NCBI GenBank assembly: GCA_034401135.1
Contig: JAWZSP010000007.1
Span: 1,240,001-1,304,000, forward strand
Origin: Volutella citrinella
Taxonomy: Eukaryota; Ascomycota; Sordariomycetes; Hypocreales; Nectriaceae
Direction: 5' to 3'
Length of the DNA: 64,000 bases
Shown: piece after piece, positions 36,168 through 47,702 of the stretch
Layout of the letters: each line of letters starts with the position of its first letter
Position numbering within the stretch: the stretch's first letter is position 1
Notes under the pieces: generated by a model
Databases searched by the model: none
Told to the model about the DNA's origin: nothing
The model's input: only the letters and a program-made list of their open reading frames with translations
Made by a program: the position numbers and the translations under genes

Positions 36168-36440
36168 GAGTTCAACGCTCGTTTTTTTCTAGAGAAGACG
36201 GCTCCTCACATATATTTGCATCTAGCCCATCGGTAGACATCTCTGTCTTTGGTACACGTCATATCAAGTCGGATATAGTGTAGAATTCAAGGTCTTGTTG
36301 CATGGTATCATGAACCCCTATATGTATATTAACCTGAACGCCTTCTCGGATTATCGTTGTTCGTCCCAAATGCCGTAATCATCCATGTGCATGTAATTGA
36401 CAAAGTACTCATTAATACGTCCTTCCGTTCCGCCAGACTC

Positions 36441-38243
36441 TCATCCGGCGCGTTTTCCATCTATCATACGGTCCTGGTCCCTTACGCCCCCACGAGCCAA
36501 CGCCTCTCGCACACGATTATCCTCCGCCGCGCGAATACGTTGGCGGGCCTCCTCGAGACGCTCTACGCCGCGGTCAATCGTCTCAATATGGACGCTCAGA
36601 GGGACGGCAGGACGTCCAGGGGAACGTGGCGCGGCATTCAAGAGCTCTGGCTCGGCCACTCTATCACGAAGATCGCCCAGCCCAGCTTGGATGGCTTCAA
36701 GCTCAAGGATCAGAGCACTGACCTGCGCGACGGCAGACGACCGCTGTGCATCCACCTGGCGCAGGAGGGCGAGCTGCTGGGCCAGGCCGTGCAAGCGCGC
36801 CGAGTTCGCGCCCACCAGAGTCCATAGGGAGTAGAGGATAGCTTCGCGACGGGAAGCGGCAGCCGCAGAGGAGCGCGAGCTGATGTCGTAAATAAGGGCA
36901 AGATGATCTTCCGCCTTTGTGAGAAGCCGTAGGATGGCTTGCGCCTCGAGGATGAGGGACGAGATACGGTCGGACACAAGGGCCGTGTGCTCGATGTATT
37001 TGTCCAGAAGGATCCGCTCGTTGAAAATTGGATCGACTGCCGGGGAGAAGGGATAGAAGAGCCAGGTCGCCCAGCTAATCAGCCCCGGAGAGGGGGAATA
37101 GTCCAGTGGCAGCGGCGCATCAGTATCAGGGGCCATTGAATCGATGTAGCGCGAAGTCCATCGATTGATGCTAATAACTGCGTCGACCGCAGAGCCCACG
37201 TGCGTGTTGAACTTTTGCAAGTCCGAAGATGTCCGTCGTGCCGTGTCAATGTAGCCGTCAAACTCCAGGACGAGCTCGTCGCGAGCCTGTAGGTCGCTGT
37301 TACGGACAAGACTGCGGAGATCTCGGATGGCCGTCTCGGAGCGTTTCATCTCAAAGGGGAGGGAGACGCCGTCGGCGCTCTTCTCGAGGACCTGTTCAAA
37401 CTTGCCCTGGACGCCCATGAGCTCGTCAAACTCGACAGGCGGCGCAGATGCGCCGTCGCCTGGGACGACATGGTCTGGCTTCGGGCAGAAGGGGATATTG
37501 AAGTAGGCAGCTCCAGGGAGTCGGCAAAGGGGAGACAGGGACACAGAAATAGACCTCGTGGCCATGTTCTGGGCTATGATGATGCCGCCTAGTGACAAGT
37601 AGATGGCCAAAAGAAAGGCCAGAGGTCGTTGGGCGTAGCGAAAGGCGAGGGCGATGAGGCCAACGAACCATGACACAACGCCATAGAGGGCGGACGGCAC
37701 CGTATCAAAGGCATTTGCTGGAGGTTCTTCGCGCTCGTGCCTTGCAGAAAAGTGCCCGTCGCTGCCGGGCCTCCTCCGGCCAGTCATGTGTTTCAAGAAA
37801 CTCCCGCCGGCATTGTCGCCCCGTCTCCTCAAGCCAGCAGCTTCGTCTCCGCGGGCATAGCCGATGCCCAGACCCCTCACTGTCATTCCGCTCCTCGATC
37901 CTGGCTCGCTTTCAACGTCTACCCGGGGCATGCGGAACTGAGGATCGGGCGTGCGGTGGGAGGCGCTGTGGATGTTGCTGTTCACGCCCGACAGGCTCGG
38001 GCGGAAGGGCTCACGCAGTATGACCTGCTCGTCGTCTTGGAAGGCGGCGAAGTCGCGGATGCTGTCCTGGGAGTCGAAGCTCTGGGTGAAGCCCTGCGAC
38101 GGGATGCCGCCGGATGACGACGAGGGGGCGGGCGGCGAGGCGTCTGACAGCGGCGGGAGGATGCTGGTGTCGAAGCTGTCGTTCTCGCCCTCGACTACGC
38201 GCCACGAGTCCTCGGGGCGCAGCTCGCGCCGCCTTGTCGACAT
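36441..38243 (-). CDS. membrane protein of unknown function with coiled-coil C-terminus
   Basis: A single-exon gene. The ATG at 38243 gives 600 aa beginning MSTRRRELRPEDSWRVVEGE, a more likely start than the longer non-ATG frame. Residues 1-180 are polar, Ser/Pro-rich and probably disordered. Two adjacent hydrophobic segments lie at about 187-202 (ALYGVVSWFVGLIALAF) and 207-225 (LAFLLAIYLSLGGIIIA), forming a hairpin or two spans. The C-terminal 350 residues are largely helical, with heptad-like Leu spacing (ALILELEAIQAGLGDLRDRV and ERLEEARQRIRAAEDNRVRE), and a short hydrophobic stretch (ISWATWLFYPF) near 375. This looks like a membrane-anchored coiled-coil protein of the nuclear envelope or ER, but I do not recognise a named family. 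It is convergent with the Arf-like gene, 273 bp apart. Confidence 0.72.
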   Translation of the reverse strand: MSTRRRELRPEDSWRVVEGENDSFDTSILPPLSDASPPAPSSSSGGIPSQGFTQSFDSQDSIRDFAAFQDDEQVILREPFRPSLSGVNSNIHSASHRTPDPQFRMPRVDVESEPGSRSGMTVRGLGIGYARGDEAAGLRRRGDNAGGSFLKHMTGRRRPGSDGHFSARHEREEPPANAFDTVPSALYGVVSWFVGLIALAFRYAQRPLAFLLAIYLSLGGIIIAQNMATRSISVSLSPLCRLPGAAYFNIPFCPKPDHVVPGDGASAPPVEFDELMGVQGKFEQVLEKSADGVSLPFEMKRSETAIRDLRSLVRNSDLQARDELVLEFDGYIDTARRTSSDLQKFNTHVGSAVDAVISINRWTSRYIDSMAPDTDAPLPLDYSPSPGLISWATWLFYPFSPAVDPIFNERILLDKYIEHTALVSDRISSLILEAQAILRLLTKAEDHLALIYDISSRSSAAAASRREAILYSLWTLVGANSARLHGLAQQLALLRQVDAQRSSAVAQVSALILELEAIQAGLGDLRDRVAEPELLNAAPRSPGRPAVPLSVHIETIDRGVERLEEARQRIRAAEDNRVREALARGGVRDQDRMIDGKRAG

Positions 38244-39335
38244 GATCGCCGGCGATGCGACGTCGCGCACAGCGGCCTCGAGAGCAACACGTGACTGCGG
38301 TGCGACGAGCGAGCTTCGATGTCGACAGGGGGGGGGGAGCAGCGGCGTGGTGCGTCACCTCACGTCCCGTCCAGTAGCGTCGATGAGGCGAGAATCAGGG
38401 TCGCAGAGGCAGCCGCCAGCATCGAACGGGTTGCGCGACGGGGGACGGGTGCCCCAATATATATAAGCAGCAGCGGCGGCCGTGTATCGGTGATTGTGGT
38501 GTTGTGTTGTGTTGACAGGCGGGCGAGGCAACGGCGCTAAACCCGGGGCCTTGCAGGGAGTCGGCCTCGGGGAGACGGCGCCGGGCCGGTGAGTCAGAGG
38601 ATGCGCGGGGGTCGGTTTGGCGTGTTCACGGAGTATTGGGCAATGCGTGCGGCGAGGGGCACAAGATGCGCGCGTTGGGTGCCTGGAGGTGGAGCGAGGA
38701 CGTGCGTGAAGCGGGCGGATTCTTGAGGCGACGGAAGGTGAAGATGAACTGGCGGCGCGGGTGGTCCATGATGTAGGGACCTTAGGCACTGGAGGCGACG
38801 GAGGGCGGGTGGGGCCGGGTCCGTTCAGGTTCCCTCACTAATGGCGGGCAGCTAATCAGGCGCGGGCTCCGCTACTGGCTCTCGGCACGGCCCCTGCTGG
38901 AGCCCCAGTGAGCGTGGTGGGGTAGCATTCAACTGGCTTGCGTCTGCGTCTAGGGTAATGCGACAATCAGCAGCGTTGTTGTGACAGCGCGTTCGATTTA
39001 CTGAGTTGGTTATGGGGCTATCGGATTGGGCGTGTGACTCAGGACGCTAGAAAGGGAAAAACCAGCTATCTTCAGTCGTGTCATGTGGACGCCTTTGACA
39101 TTTAATGAACTTTGGCACCCCTCCGCCTCGCTATCACGGGCTGGATCTGGAGATGGACCTAACCCCGACCACTAATAAGGAAACCGACCTATCAACTCAC
39201 ACCCCTCCTTCCCTCCCTGCAGACCCCCAAAATCTTTACTTATATTACCCACCAACAGCTGGAGTTAAACCCACCACCATAAATATTGTGATACTACAAC
39301 CATGACCCGGGCTATGCCGACGGAGCCAGACAGAC
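38244..39335. other. gene-free gap, 1.1 kb
   Basis: Holds the promoter of the unknown membrane protein gene and the 3' end of the zinc-cluster regulator. A G-run lies at 38328-38337 next to GGTGCGTCACCTCACG. Around 39170-39300 the sequence becomes AT-richer. No coding frame is credible. Confidence 0.5.
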
Positions 39336-41308
39336 TCACATGTTCTTGGAGCCATCAAAAAGCTGGGCCGCCCAGGTACCCATCTCCGCAGGCGTCATCT
39401 GGGTTGCCAATGGATAGCCGTCGCTGGCTCCCATATCGAGGTGGCCCAGCTGCGATGCAAGGCCATCCCATCCGCCGGCTGCCTTGCCCACTTGCTGGCT
39501 TCTCGCTGCTGTCATCTCAATCGCCTGAAACACGTCGGTAGACACTGCCCTCGCCATGGGCCAGAACTCGCCGGCCTTCTTCAGCACGCTGGCGAGCAGC
39601 AGCGCCTTCTCCCTGAGCACCAGATTTTCTGGTCCGCCCAGCAGCTGCCCGTCGAGGAGCGGCAGCACTGCTCGCTCGATGCCCAGGATGCACGACGGGG
39701 ACAGCTTCTCGGGCGGGAGATTTGACTTGAAGAGCGCGACGAGCCCGAAGGATGCCTGCATCGCCGCCGACCCAACGAGCCATGCGTGCGGCCTCGCAGC
39801 GCCAGCGTTGGGTAGTGGAGTCTGCGTTGGCGGCACTATGACAGGACCCTGCGAGGCAACGTTAGAAGCTCGAAAATTGACACCAATGCCGCGAAGGTGT
39901 AGTTGGATCCGGACTCGGAGACTGGATGCTTGCTTGTCAGCTGCTGTATCGTCACTACCCGCCGCCGCCTGGCACGAACTCACCTATGTGCTTCTCCAAG
40001 CTGGTACAATAGTCAGAGAAGGGGGAACAGGTCAAAGCTGATCGGGCGAGGCTGAGTAACATACCGCGTGATACAGGATCATATCCACCGTGCCGTCTGG
40101 GTCGACGACTTCTGTCTTCCACTTGGGCAGCTGGTTCAGCCAGGAAGCGATTCGGCCATCTGCTCGGTCGATGGCGTCTGCCCTGGCTTCACGGCCGATG
40201 TTGAGCAGGGGAACCACGTACTCGCCACAGATGCGGGTCAGATCGACCAAGTACGCCCATGAAGAGTACTGCTTCCCAGGGCCACCTTGATGATACTCAT
40301 TGAGCGACGTGGGAGGCGGAATCTCCTATGGAATTGCCATGTTAGCCTCATCCGGCAGATAGAAGGGACCCTTGGGCTCACCCCTGACTGGTACTCCCAT
40401 TCTTCGCACGGCAAGTCGACCGTTGCCGGCATCGAATACAAATGAAAGTGGCCCAGATGCTCCCGGACTGTTCGCAGCGAGCCATGGGTGTATAGGGCCC
40501 AATACGTCCGTCTGTATGACTCTGCCAAGACGGGATTTCGCTCTGCGTCGGCGAAGCTTTTGTCGTTTAGGCCGATGGTCAGCGCCATTTCCATCGACTT
40601 TTGGAACCAGGTGCCGCAGAGATCGGACCGACTCTCTCCAAAGGCTGCAACACACGTGCACAGCAGCGCCTGAACGTTCCAGACTGTCATTGGGAGCGGG
40701 CCCGACGCCAGCTCGAAGACTCTGTCACGCAGAGTGCCAGTGTCCACACGGACACTGTACATGGAGCCGACGTAGAGAATCATGGACACCATGAACTCGA
40801 ATTCGTCCTCTCGGCTCTCAATCAGGAGGCTCAGCACGCCCTTGGGGGGCAGCCACGAGTGGGAGTCATGGAAGTAGAGGTAGTACAGGTCGTAGAGGCT
40901 TTTCATCGATCGGTTCGGTGTCGTCTCGGGCCCAAGATTCCAGCCGCCCGGAAGGCTGGTGGCATAGCGAATCGGGATGCTCAGGGAGCCAAAGTTGGGA
41001 GACGGGGTATTGTTGTCTGTGAAGTCGTCCTGCTCGGCGCTCGAGGCCTCGTCTAACATCATGCTTCTCTTCTTGGGATCTCTAATCCCTCGACGAGACC
41101 TTGCATAATGACACGACTTGTCTTCTTCACGGCACCGAGTGCATGAGGGAAGCCCACCGTCGCACTTGACATGCTTGGAGCGGCACGGAACACAGGCCAG
41201 AGAGGCACGAACCGTTGCACGAGACCGCGCTGGACCAGCTCGAGGCTGCCCTGGACCCGGAGAGCTGCCCCTCCGGGTGTCGGAGCCCCTATCCAATGGA
41301 TCTGGCAT
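39336..41308 (-). CDS. Zn2Cys6 fungal-specific transcription factor (4 exons)
   Basis: The exons are 41308-40382, 40325-40065, 40000-39984 (17 nt) and 39921-39336, giving 596 aa. The N-terminal binuclear zinc cluster has Cys39, 42, 49, 56, 59 and 66 (CVPCRSKHVKC, then CTRCREEDKSC) in the CX2CX6CX6CX2CX6C pattern, followed by a basic linker RSRRGIRDPKKR. The middle region is a fungal transcription factor domain: SLYDLYYLYFHDSHSWLPPK, then ALLCTCVAAFGESRSD, GTWFQKSMEMALTIGLN and ESYRRTYWALYTHGSL. The C-terminal part is helical with hydrophobic stretches and ends AAQLFDGSKNM. It should bind DNA as a nuclear regulator. No target is suggested, because its neighbours do not form a pathway. The ATG at 41308 is chosen because the zinc cluster usually sits within the first 100 residues. 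Confidence 0.87.
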
Positions 41309-44132
41309 TCTGACGAGGTAACTGAGCGGAATTGAGAAAGAACGGAAAGAGAAAATGAGTGCAAGGCAGCTGACAAGAAGAGACTTAGCCGTGCTGGAAG
41401 TGGCCCGGCCATCAGATATTAAGTCACTGGCGATGAAGGGACGGGATAATATATTAGCCCTATGCCAATGCGCAGACCCTGCGAACGGGAATGCTGTCCG
41501 CAGAGAGAGGGATGTTACCGCGCGACAAGACAAGACGAACGGTGGCACTGGATCCTGCTGGGGAGGGGGGGGGGACCAACGGAGGCTGCGGAGTCTACGG
41601 TGTCGGCCAGCCTTGATTCCCAATCTTACTTGACAACGAAGGCGGCCGATGGAGCGGACACTTGCAGCGGACACTTGCAAAGAGGACGGAAACCAACAAG
41701 ATCCTTCTCAGGTAGACTCTGATTGGAAGAGCACGGCCGAAGTGGTTGCAGAGGCGTAGACAATCACGACTTGAACGTGGCCTTAACATTGGCTGCCAAG
41801 TTGCGTGTTGGTTGACGGCCCGAGGTGGCTTGGGATACATACCCGACGCCCTGACGAGCATGGGCACTGCGCACCGGGAACGAGACAGGCAAGGTAGTTC
41901 TACGTGTGGGGGAGGAGAGACGGGACGACAGCGGGGACTGAGGTGACTTCCCGGGAGCCTGGCGCCAGGGAACTTGAGAGATGAAGCCGGGTGTCAGTTG
42001 ACAACAAACGGAAGGATGCTGAGGCGTCGCCGGCCTGACCAACGCAGCGCTCAGCCCGAAACCCGTTCTATTGCCGCGGACTCGTCTGGATGGGCTGGGG
42101 CATCGAGTTGAAGCAGCTTACCGGAATGACCAACGCCCGCTGCGGCAGACGAGCAGAAAGGCGAGGGAGGGAGGGAGGGAGGCAGGCAGGGCGATGGATC
42201 GCACACCCACCGTTTGCGGCTCCATTCCCATCATCGAGACGTCAACCCGGCTCAGGCGTGGCCAGAGCGAACGGAACAATGCTTAAACGCCCGGATTGTT
42301 GGCTCTCTTGGCCCCGGCGTAGCCCTCCAAAGGCGCTTGCCGTTGGCTCTTGGGTCTTGATGCACAGCTGGACACGTTCCACAGCCCCCCTCCCGGAGCA
42401 GAGCTTTCCGGATCTGGCCCAGTAAACGTGGAGATGGCCATGTCTTGCGGCCAAAAGTGGCAGCCCCTGGGCAGGGCGCTTAAGCAGTTTGCCTGCTGTT
42501 GGTTCCCTGGCGCATATCTGGATTGCAGCCCTACGGACGGAGGCGTCTTGGCGGCGGCACCAAAAGAGCAATTGCCCAGCGGCTCGAGGCAGCGAGAGGG
42601 TAATGGCAATAGTAGAAAGCAGGACGACAGCTCTATCTGGGCCAGGGCAGCCATCGTGTGGTCCTCAGCTTCAACATTCCGCTGGCTGCACCGGGTACTG
42701 TCGACCAGATTCGTCGCGTTGGTGGTTGAGGCTGTGGACAGGGCTATGCCCATTGATCCACCAAAAGGGCCAGGCGCATCGAGGCTTATGCAGGAACTGT
42801 TGCACGGCCGTTGGCAGCAAAGCTTGGAGGTTGTGACAGCTGCACCCCGTTTGCGGTTTGCGTTTTGTGGTGCGTGTGGTGCATGTGGCGTCCCGGCTTG
42901 TGTAAGACGCCGACGACGTTGGAGGTCGGTGGTGCGAGTCCTGGAGTCGCACCAGATGCACCAGTCCGTGGCAGTACGAGCCTGGCTAATTTCCCGACCT
43001 GGCCCAACAGTGATGACTTGACAGGTGCGCCAAAGTCCCCATGATGATGCTGATGATGCATCGAACCAGGGAGGGAGCCCCATCGCAAACCGACGTCAAA
43101 ACAACTATTGGTGGCTCTCGCGGATGGCTCAGCCTTGAAACACTGCGCCGACCCGGTCCTCTGTTCTAGCCCCGGAGCTATGCGTCCTCGACATAGCCTA
43201 TTGTGAAACGGTTTGAAGATTCTTGTCAAACGACTCTGGGCCGCCGGTGGGGAGGATCCAGCTCCGCCACCAGAGTCATGTGGTGGTGGTGGTGGTGGTG
43301 GTGGTAGTAGTGGTAGTAGTGGTAGTAGTGGTGGCCGGTGGTGGATACGGTGACAGGTGTACTGCCCGCCTCCACCCGGCTGGGACCAACTGAACGAGGC
43401 TAAAGCCAAGGCGCATGCCACAGAGGTGATTGAGTAGCTGCGGCACGCACGGATTGCATCCCGATGACTCGGGCCTTTTGAATCGAGATAGGCTATTGAC
43501 TTGGTTTCACGTTTCTGCGCATGTTCGACATCACTCGTGGAGTCTTGCCAATCTCTTCCGGTGGAGAGAGGCGGGAGCACTGCCTGCTCTAATCTCCCTC
43601 ATGTTGGGATGGGTCTTGATCAGCAGCGACCTTTGGAGGGCAGTGCTTGAGAGCTTTGAATCTATCCGTGCTCATCATGGAGGGGCATTTCACATGGAAA
43701 TTGTGTCAGCTGTGTAGACCCACTGGCCCCGGCCAGCGAGAGTAGAACAGAACCGTTTCGGCCGAAGTCGCCGGAGATGTGGGGCCGCCACCCCGTCCGG
43801 TCGCCGGTCCCCGTAGCGTTGGTCAAGGGAAACACTATCGCAGCCTGAGTCAGGTGCTCCAAGGCCCAAGCGAGTTGGCGACACCGACATTGAGCAGAAT
43901 TGAGCATCGTTCGTCACACTGCGACTGCATGTCTGGAAATTGCAGTCTGGGAGGGACACCCTCCATGAAGTTGACACTGGCTGAAGAGTCCTTGGAGCGG
44001 CTGAAGCGCCACAGCTCATCTGCCTAACCCCGCGTCGGCGTACAAAGCAGCGACAAAACTACGGATACCCAGGCGCCGTTTCTCTTCGCACCACCACCCA
44101 GCTGAGCCAGATTGTTCAGCCAGCCCAGAGAG
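41309..44132. other. gene-free tract, 2.8 kb, with simple repeats
   Basis: Divergent gap between the zinc-cluster regulator and the lipase gene. It contains a GAGG/GGCA purine repeat (42164-42192), and a GGT/AGT trinucleotide tract (43279-43342). Open frames up to about 265 codons on the minus strand around 42283-43580 pass through the GGT tract and have odd composition (poly-Pro, poly-His), so they are judged non-coding. Confidence 0.55.
43279..43342. repeat. GGT/AGT trinucleotide microsatellite
   Basis: About eight GTG/TGG units followed by alternating GGTAGTAGT units and a closing GGTGG. It lies in non-coding sequence and is probably length-variable between strains. Confidence 0.9.
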
Positions 44133-45677
44133 ATGAAGCGACTCCTTCGTGTTGCGACGGACCACCCCAAGGAAACAGCCGCGTCTCTGCGGTCGGCTGC
44201 TGCTGTTCCCTCCTCGGGGCTCACCTTTGTCGACAACTCGCAGGGCGCGTCCGCAGCCGCAGCCGAGCTATCGGCTATTCTGGATGCCGCGTATGGCCAG
44301 ATCAGCCTGCAGGGTGAGGATAATGCCCGCCCCTCTCTCAGCCTGTGCCTGCTCTCGAACAACCTGACTGTTTGCGCATGCAGGCGATCCGACTGCGCAA
44401 TTCAAGCGGCTGTTTGATCGCCTAGATCAAGAGGCCGCCCAGTATAACAACTCCCAGATCTACGAGGACGAAGCCTGCCAAGACTGGAATGGGTATGCCG
44501 GGTTTTAGTCCTCGGACTTTTAGAACTCGTTGCTAATCCGGGGCATCCTAGGTCCAAGGCATTGTCAGGGCTGGTGTCTATCGCCTGCAAGTGCTCGTTC
44601 GGTGCTTACGACCCCGAAACGGATCTCCTGGGCACCGCGGACTACTCGTTTCAGAGAGACCATGTTACTGAGCCATCGCCCACGGGGACTGTGAAGGCAT
44701 TGATCACAACTAGGGTGCAGCCAAAGACCGAACGACCCGGCAACAATCCCTTGCTGCCAGCCCTTGTAGTTGCTATTCGCGGCACCGCGACGCCCATGGA
44801 CCATCTGGTGAATGCAAACTCGGAACCGAAACATGTCAAGGGCTTCATCGTAAGCTGCCCCAATCCCACCTCTTCTTCTTCTGGGGGGTCTCGCGGATCC
44901 TGGAGCTTACCTGCTTCCAATAGGACACCCAGGCTCTGGCATGCGGAGAGCTCAAGGCGCACTCGGGTTTCTTGAACAGCGCCAAGGAGCTCGAGTCTTG
45001 CATCAAGAAGAGGATCTCGGACTTTATGGAGACGAGCAATGATGAGTGCCATGTGCTTTTAACGGGGCACTCTGCTGGGGGCGCCGTGGCTAGTTTGCTC
45101 TTCCTACACCTTCTATCGAACAAACTATTTGGTGAGTACAAGAAACAATTAGCTTGGCCCCCCGGGCTAACGCGCAATAGATGGAAAGGTCAGGGTTTCC
45201 TGTATAACATTCGGTTCACCACCGTCGGTCGACCAATCTGTTGATCTGCCAAAGACTCGGTCGGACGAGGAGCCCATTGCCATGAACATTATCAACGAGT
45301 TTGATCTCATCACTCGAGCCGACAAGCCATATGTCCTTTCACTCGTTGACCTCATCAGGGTGATGCATGGCCAACCGCCGCATCAGAGCCCTGCCCCGAC
45401 GTTTCGCCAGGATTCGTCTCTCGACGGTGAACCGATGAGCGCCAGCCGGACATGGCCGACCCCAAAGCCTCTGTACTACCACATTGGAGCAAAGGTGCTC
45501 TTGCTTATCCGACTAAACGGCGATAAGCTGTGGCTCAAGGTTGTTGAAATTCCGGATCGCAAGTTTGATGGTGTTTTGTTTTGTCGACTGGCCGTGCATA
45601 AGAAGAAGTCTTACTTGGAGAGGGTGAAATCCCTCGAAGAAGGGTGGTTTAATGATCAGAGGGGCTGGGGGGATTAG
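44133..45677 (+). CDS. class 3 (alpha/beta-hydrolase) lipase-like protein (5 exons)
   Basis: The exons are 44133-44313, 44384-44492, 44552-44849, 44924-45131 and 45181-45677, giving 430 aa; all junctions keep phase. The nucleophile elbow GHSAGG puts the catalytic Ser at 246. The strand before it (CHVLLTGHSAGGAVASLLF) and the later VSCITFGSPP fit the lipase_3 fold. Asp307 (INEFDLITRAD) and His366 (YYHIG) are the likely other triad members. The oxyanion segment VVAIRGTATP precedes them. There is no signal peptide (MKRLLRVATDHPKET), so the enzyme is probably intracellular and not a secreted digestive lipase. The substrate, perhaps a mono- or diacylglycerol, is not determined. A T20 run follows the gene at about 45739-45758. 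Confidence 0.87.
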
Positions 45678-46385
45678 ACACGTATTGAATGCTACCGAGA
45701 GCGCGATGCTTCAATGGATGAGTAGAACCGGCGACTGATTTTTTTTTTTTTTTTTTTTGCACCGTCTCGCCAACTCGACACTACGATGAATCAACCCTCC
45801 ATCATTTCTCTTGCCGACAGGTGCTCGTTGACGGACTCTGATAGGGATGAGGGCTGTCCAACCGACCGCGCTGGGGCCCTGAGGCTAGGTCCTCGGACAG
45901 ATACCCGAGGTACCAGCATCATCAGCCCGGGAATAATACATGCACGAAAGGCCTCTCGGCATCCTCAGCGCCTTGATTCCCGGCTGGATGGTTGCTGAAG
46001 TCAATACCGGTGAAGAAGAGATGAATCCGGCTGACTTTTGATTTTTGATCCTGCTGCGGAAGCCAATCGTTTAATTACTGATACAGAGACTGTTGCTATC
46101 TGAAGTGTGCCCGGACCACTGCACTATCCCTCCATGTGAGCTTGCCGGAGCCGACAAAGCCTCGGCCCACCCCATTCCTTAGCACTGCTGGAAGTCAACG
46201 CGCGACGCCCCAGCGCATCAGCCTTAGCGTCATGTGCCTCCACTGTGTGCGCAACCCCAGATTCCACCTTCCGCCCTCAAACCACCATCATCACCACCGT
46301 CCTTCTCCCTCCCAGCACCGGCACCGCGCCTAGAGGAGAGCTTCCGCCACGACCTCCGACCGACTGCGCCGATGCTTGCGACGCA
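45678..46385. other. gap upstream of PEX2
   Basis: About 0.7 kb with a poly-T run at 45739-45758 and an AT-richer patch near 46030-46090. The PEX2 frame stays open upstream of the chosen ATG to about 46245 without another ATG that looks better, so this is read as leader and promoter. Confidence 0.5.
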
Positions 46386-47702
46386 ATGAGCGAATCGGCC
46401 TTCATACAAGCGCAGCGGCGCGTAGCCGCCCGTCGCCAGGCCCGCGAAGCCGAAGCCGTCGCCCGTATCGCCGCCCAGCAGCAGTCGTCCCGCGCCCGCG
46501 CCAGCGTCGACCGCCTGCCCTTCCCTCTGAACCGCCTCGGCATCGCCTGGGATGCCGTCTCCACCCGCGAGGGCACGCGCCCGGCCTTCCGCGTCGGCCA
46601 GGTCGATGCCGAGCTGCTGGACGGCGAGCTGCTGGACATACTCAAGGAGCAGGTCTGCGACGGGCTCAAGTACTTTGGCGGCGGGCACCTGCACGAGGAC
46701 TGGTCCGCCGAGATCATGCTGGCGCTCCGGGCTGTGCTGTTCAAGCTGACCGTCTGGGACCACGATGCGACGTACGGAGCGGCGCTGCAGAACCTCAAGT
46801 ACACGGATGCCCGCAAGGACGGCCCGATCCTCACGCCGCCGTCGAGGGCGCAAAAGTCATTATACGGCCTGGTGACCGTGTTCGGGAGCTATGCCTGGAC
46901 CAGACTGGAAGACTGGCTGGTCGAGCAGGATGACGGCTACGCCGAGCCGAACCCCCGCCTGCGTCGGCTGTCCAAGTTGACGTCGATGCTGTCCACGGCA
47001 CACTCGGCCGCCGCGGCCGTTTCCTTCATGGTTTTCCTGCTGCATGGGAGATACCGGACGCTGCTGGACAGGATACTGCGCATGCGACTCGCCCCCCCTA
47101 CGAGCCAGGTCAGCCGCGAGGTCTCGTTCGAGTACCTCAACCGCCAGCTGGTGTGGCACGCCTTTACAGAGTTTCTGCTCTTCGTCCTGCCCCTGATTGG
47201 CATCAACCGATGGCGACGATGGCTGAGCCGCACATGGCGAAAAGCCAAGGAGGTGGTGCGGACGTCGCCGCAGGAGGGCGACCAGGCAAACGGCGAGTAC
47301 GGGTTCCTCCCCGAGAGGACCTGCGCCATCTGCTACCAGGATCAGAACGAGGGCGCCACGACGGAGAATGAAGTCTTGGCCGCCGCGACATCGGGCGGCG
47401 TCATTGGATCCGCCCAGACGGACGTCACCAACCCATACGAAGCCATCCCCTGTGGCTGCATATACTGTTTCGTTTGTATAGCGACCCGGCTAGAGCGGGA
47501 AGAGGGCGAGGGCATAACGTGCCTGCGGTGTGGCGAGCACGTCAAGGAGTGCAAGCCTTGGAACGGAGACGTGCTGGAGCCGTCCGGGAGGTCGTCGGGG
47601 GTCAAGACGGTGGCCTTTTCGGATGATGTTGTTGCAGACGTCGAGGTGCCGCATGTGTACCACCAGCCGTCGGTGGAATCTCTGAGCACGGAGAATGAGT
47701 GA
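46386..47702 (+). CDS. pex2: peroxin-2 (PEX2), RING subunit of the peroxisomal import ligase
   Basis: A single-exon gene of 438 aa that starts MSESAFIQAQRRVAARRQAR. Pex2 joins Pex10 and Pex12 in the membrane retrotranslocation channel that ubiquitinates Pex5. The N-terminal Pex2/Pex12 domain shows RVGQVDAELLDGELLDILKE, then EIMLALRAVLFKLTVWDHDA and QNLKYTDA; later hydrophobic helices include HAFTEFLLFVLPLIGIN. The C-terminal RING finger spans about residues 313-382: CAICYQDQ, then AIPCGCIYCFVCIATRL and CLRCGEHVKECKPW. A Gly/Ala/Thr-rich insertion separates the first and second metal-ligand pairs, as in other filamentous fungi. In Podospora the orthologue, CAR1, is needed for nuclear fusion in the sexual cycle. 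The 3' flank has T-runs at 47805-47827. Confidence 0.93.
   Translation: MSESAFIQAQRRVAARRQAREAEAVARIAAQQQSSRARASVDRLPFPLNRLGIAWDAVSTREGTRPAFRVGQVDAELLDGELLDILKEQVCDGLKYFGGGHLHEDWSAEIMLALRAVLFKLTVWDHDATYGAALQNLKYTDARKDGPILTPPSRAQKSLYGLVTVFGSYAWTRLEDWLVEQDDGYAEPNPRLRRLSKLTSMLSTAHSAAAAVSFMVFLLHGRYRTLLDRILRMRLAPPTSQVSREVSFEYLNRQLVWHAFTEFLLFVLPLIGINRWRRWLSRTWRKAKEVVRTSPQEGDQANGEYGFLPERTCAICYQDQNEGATTENEVLAAATSGGVIGSAQTDVTNPYEAIPCGCIYCFVCIATRLEREEGEGITCLRCGEHVKECKPWNGDVLEPSGRSSGVKTVAFSDDVVADVEVPHVYHQPSVESLSTENE

Noticed and set aside
43055..43085. possible tRNA B-box (GGTTCGATGC on the minus strand)
   Set aside because: The consensus GGTTCGANTCC is not met and no cloverleaf arms or A-box could be placed.
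42283..43580. minus-strand frames of about 265 codons across the GGT microsatellite
   Set aside because: The proline and histidine runs come from the repeat; composition is not gene-like and no introns fit.
39336..45677. zinc-cluster regulator plus lipase as a secondary-metabolite cluster
   Set aside because: No synthase, P450, transporter or other tailoring gene is present; the lipase looks like an ordinary intracellular enzyme 2.8 kb away.
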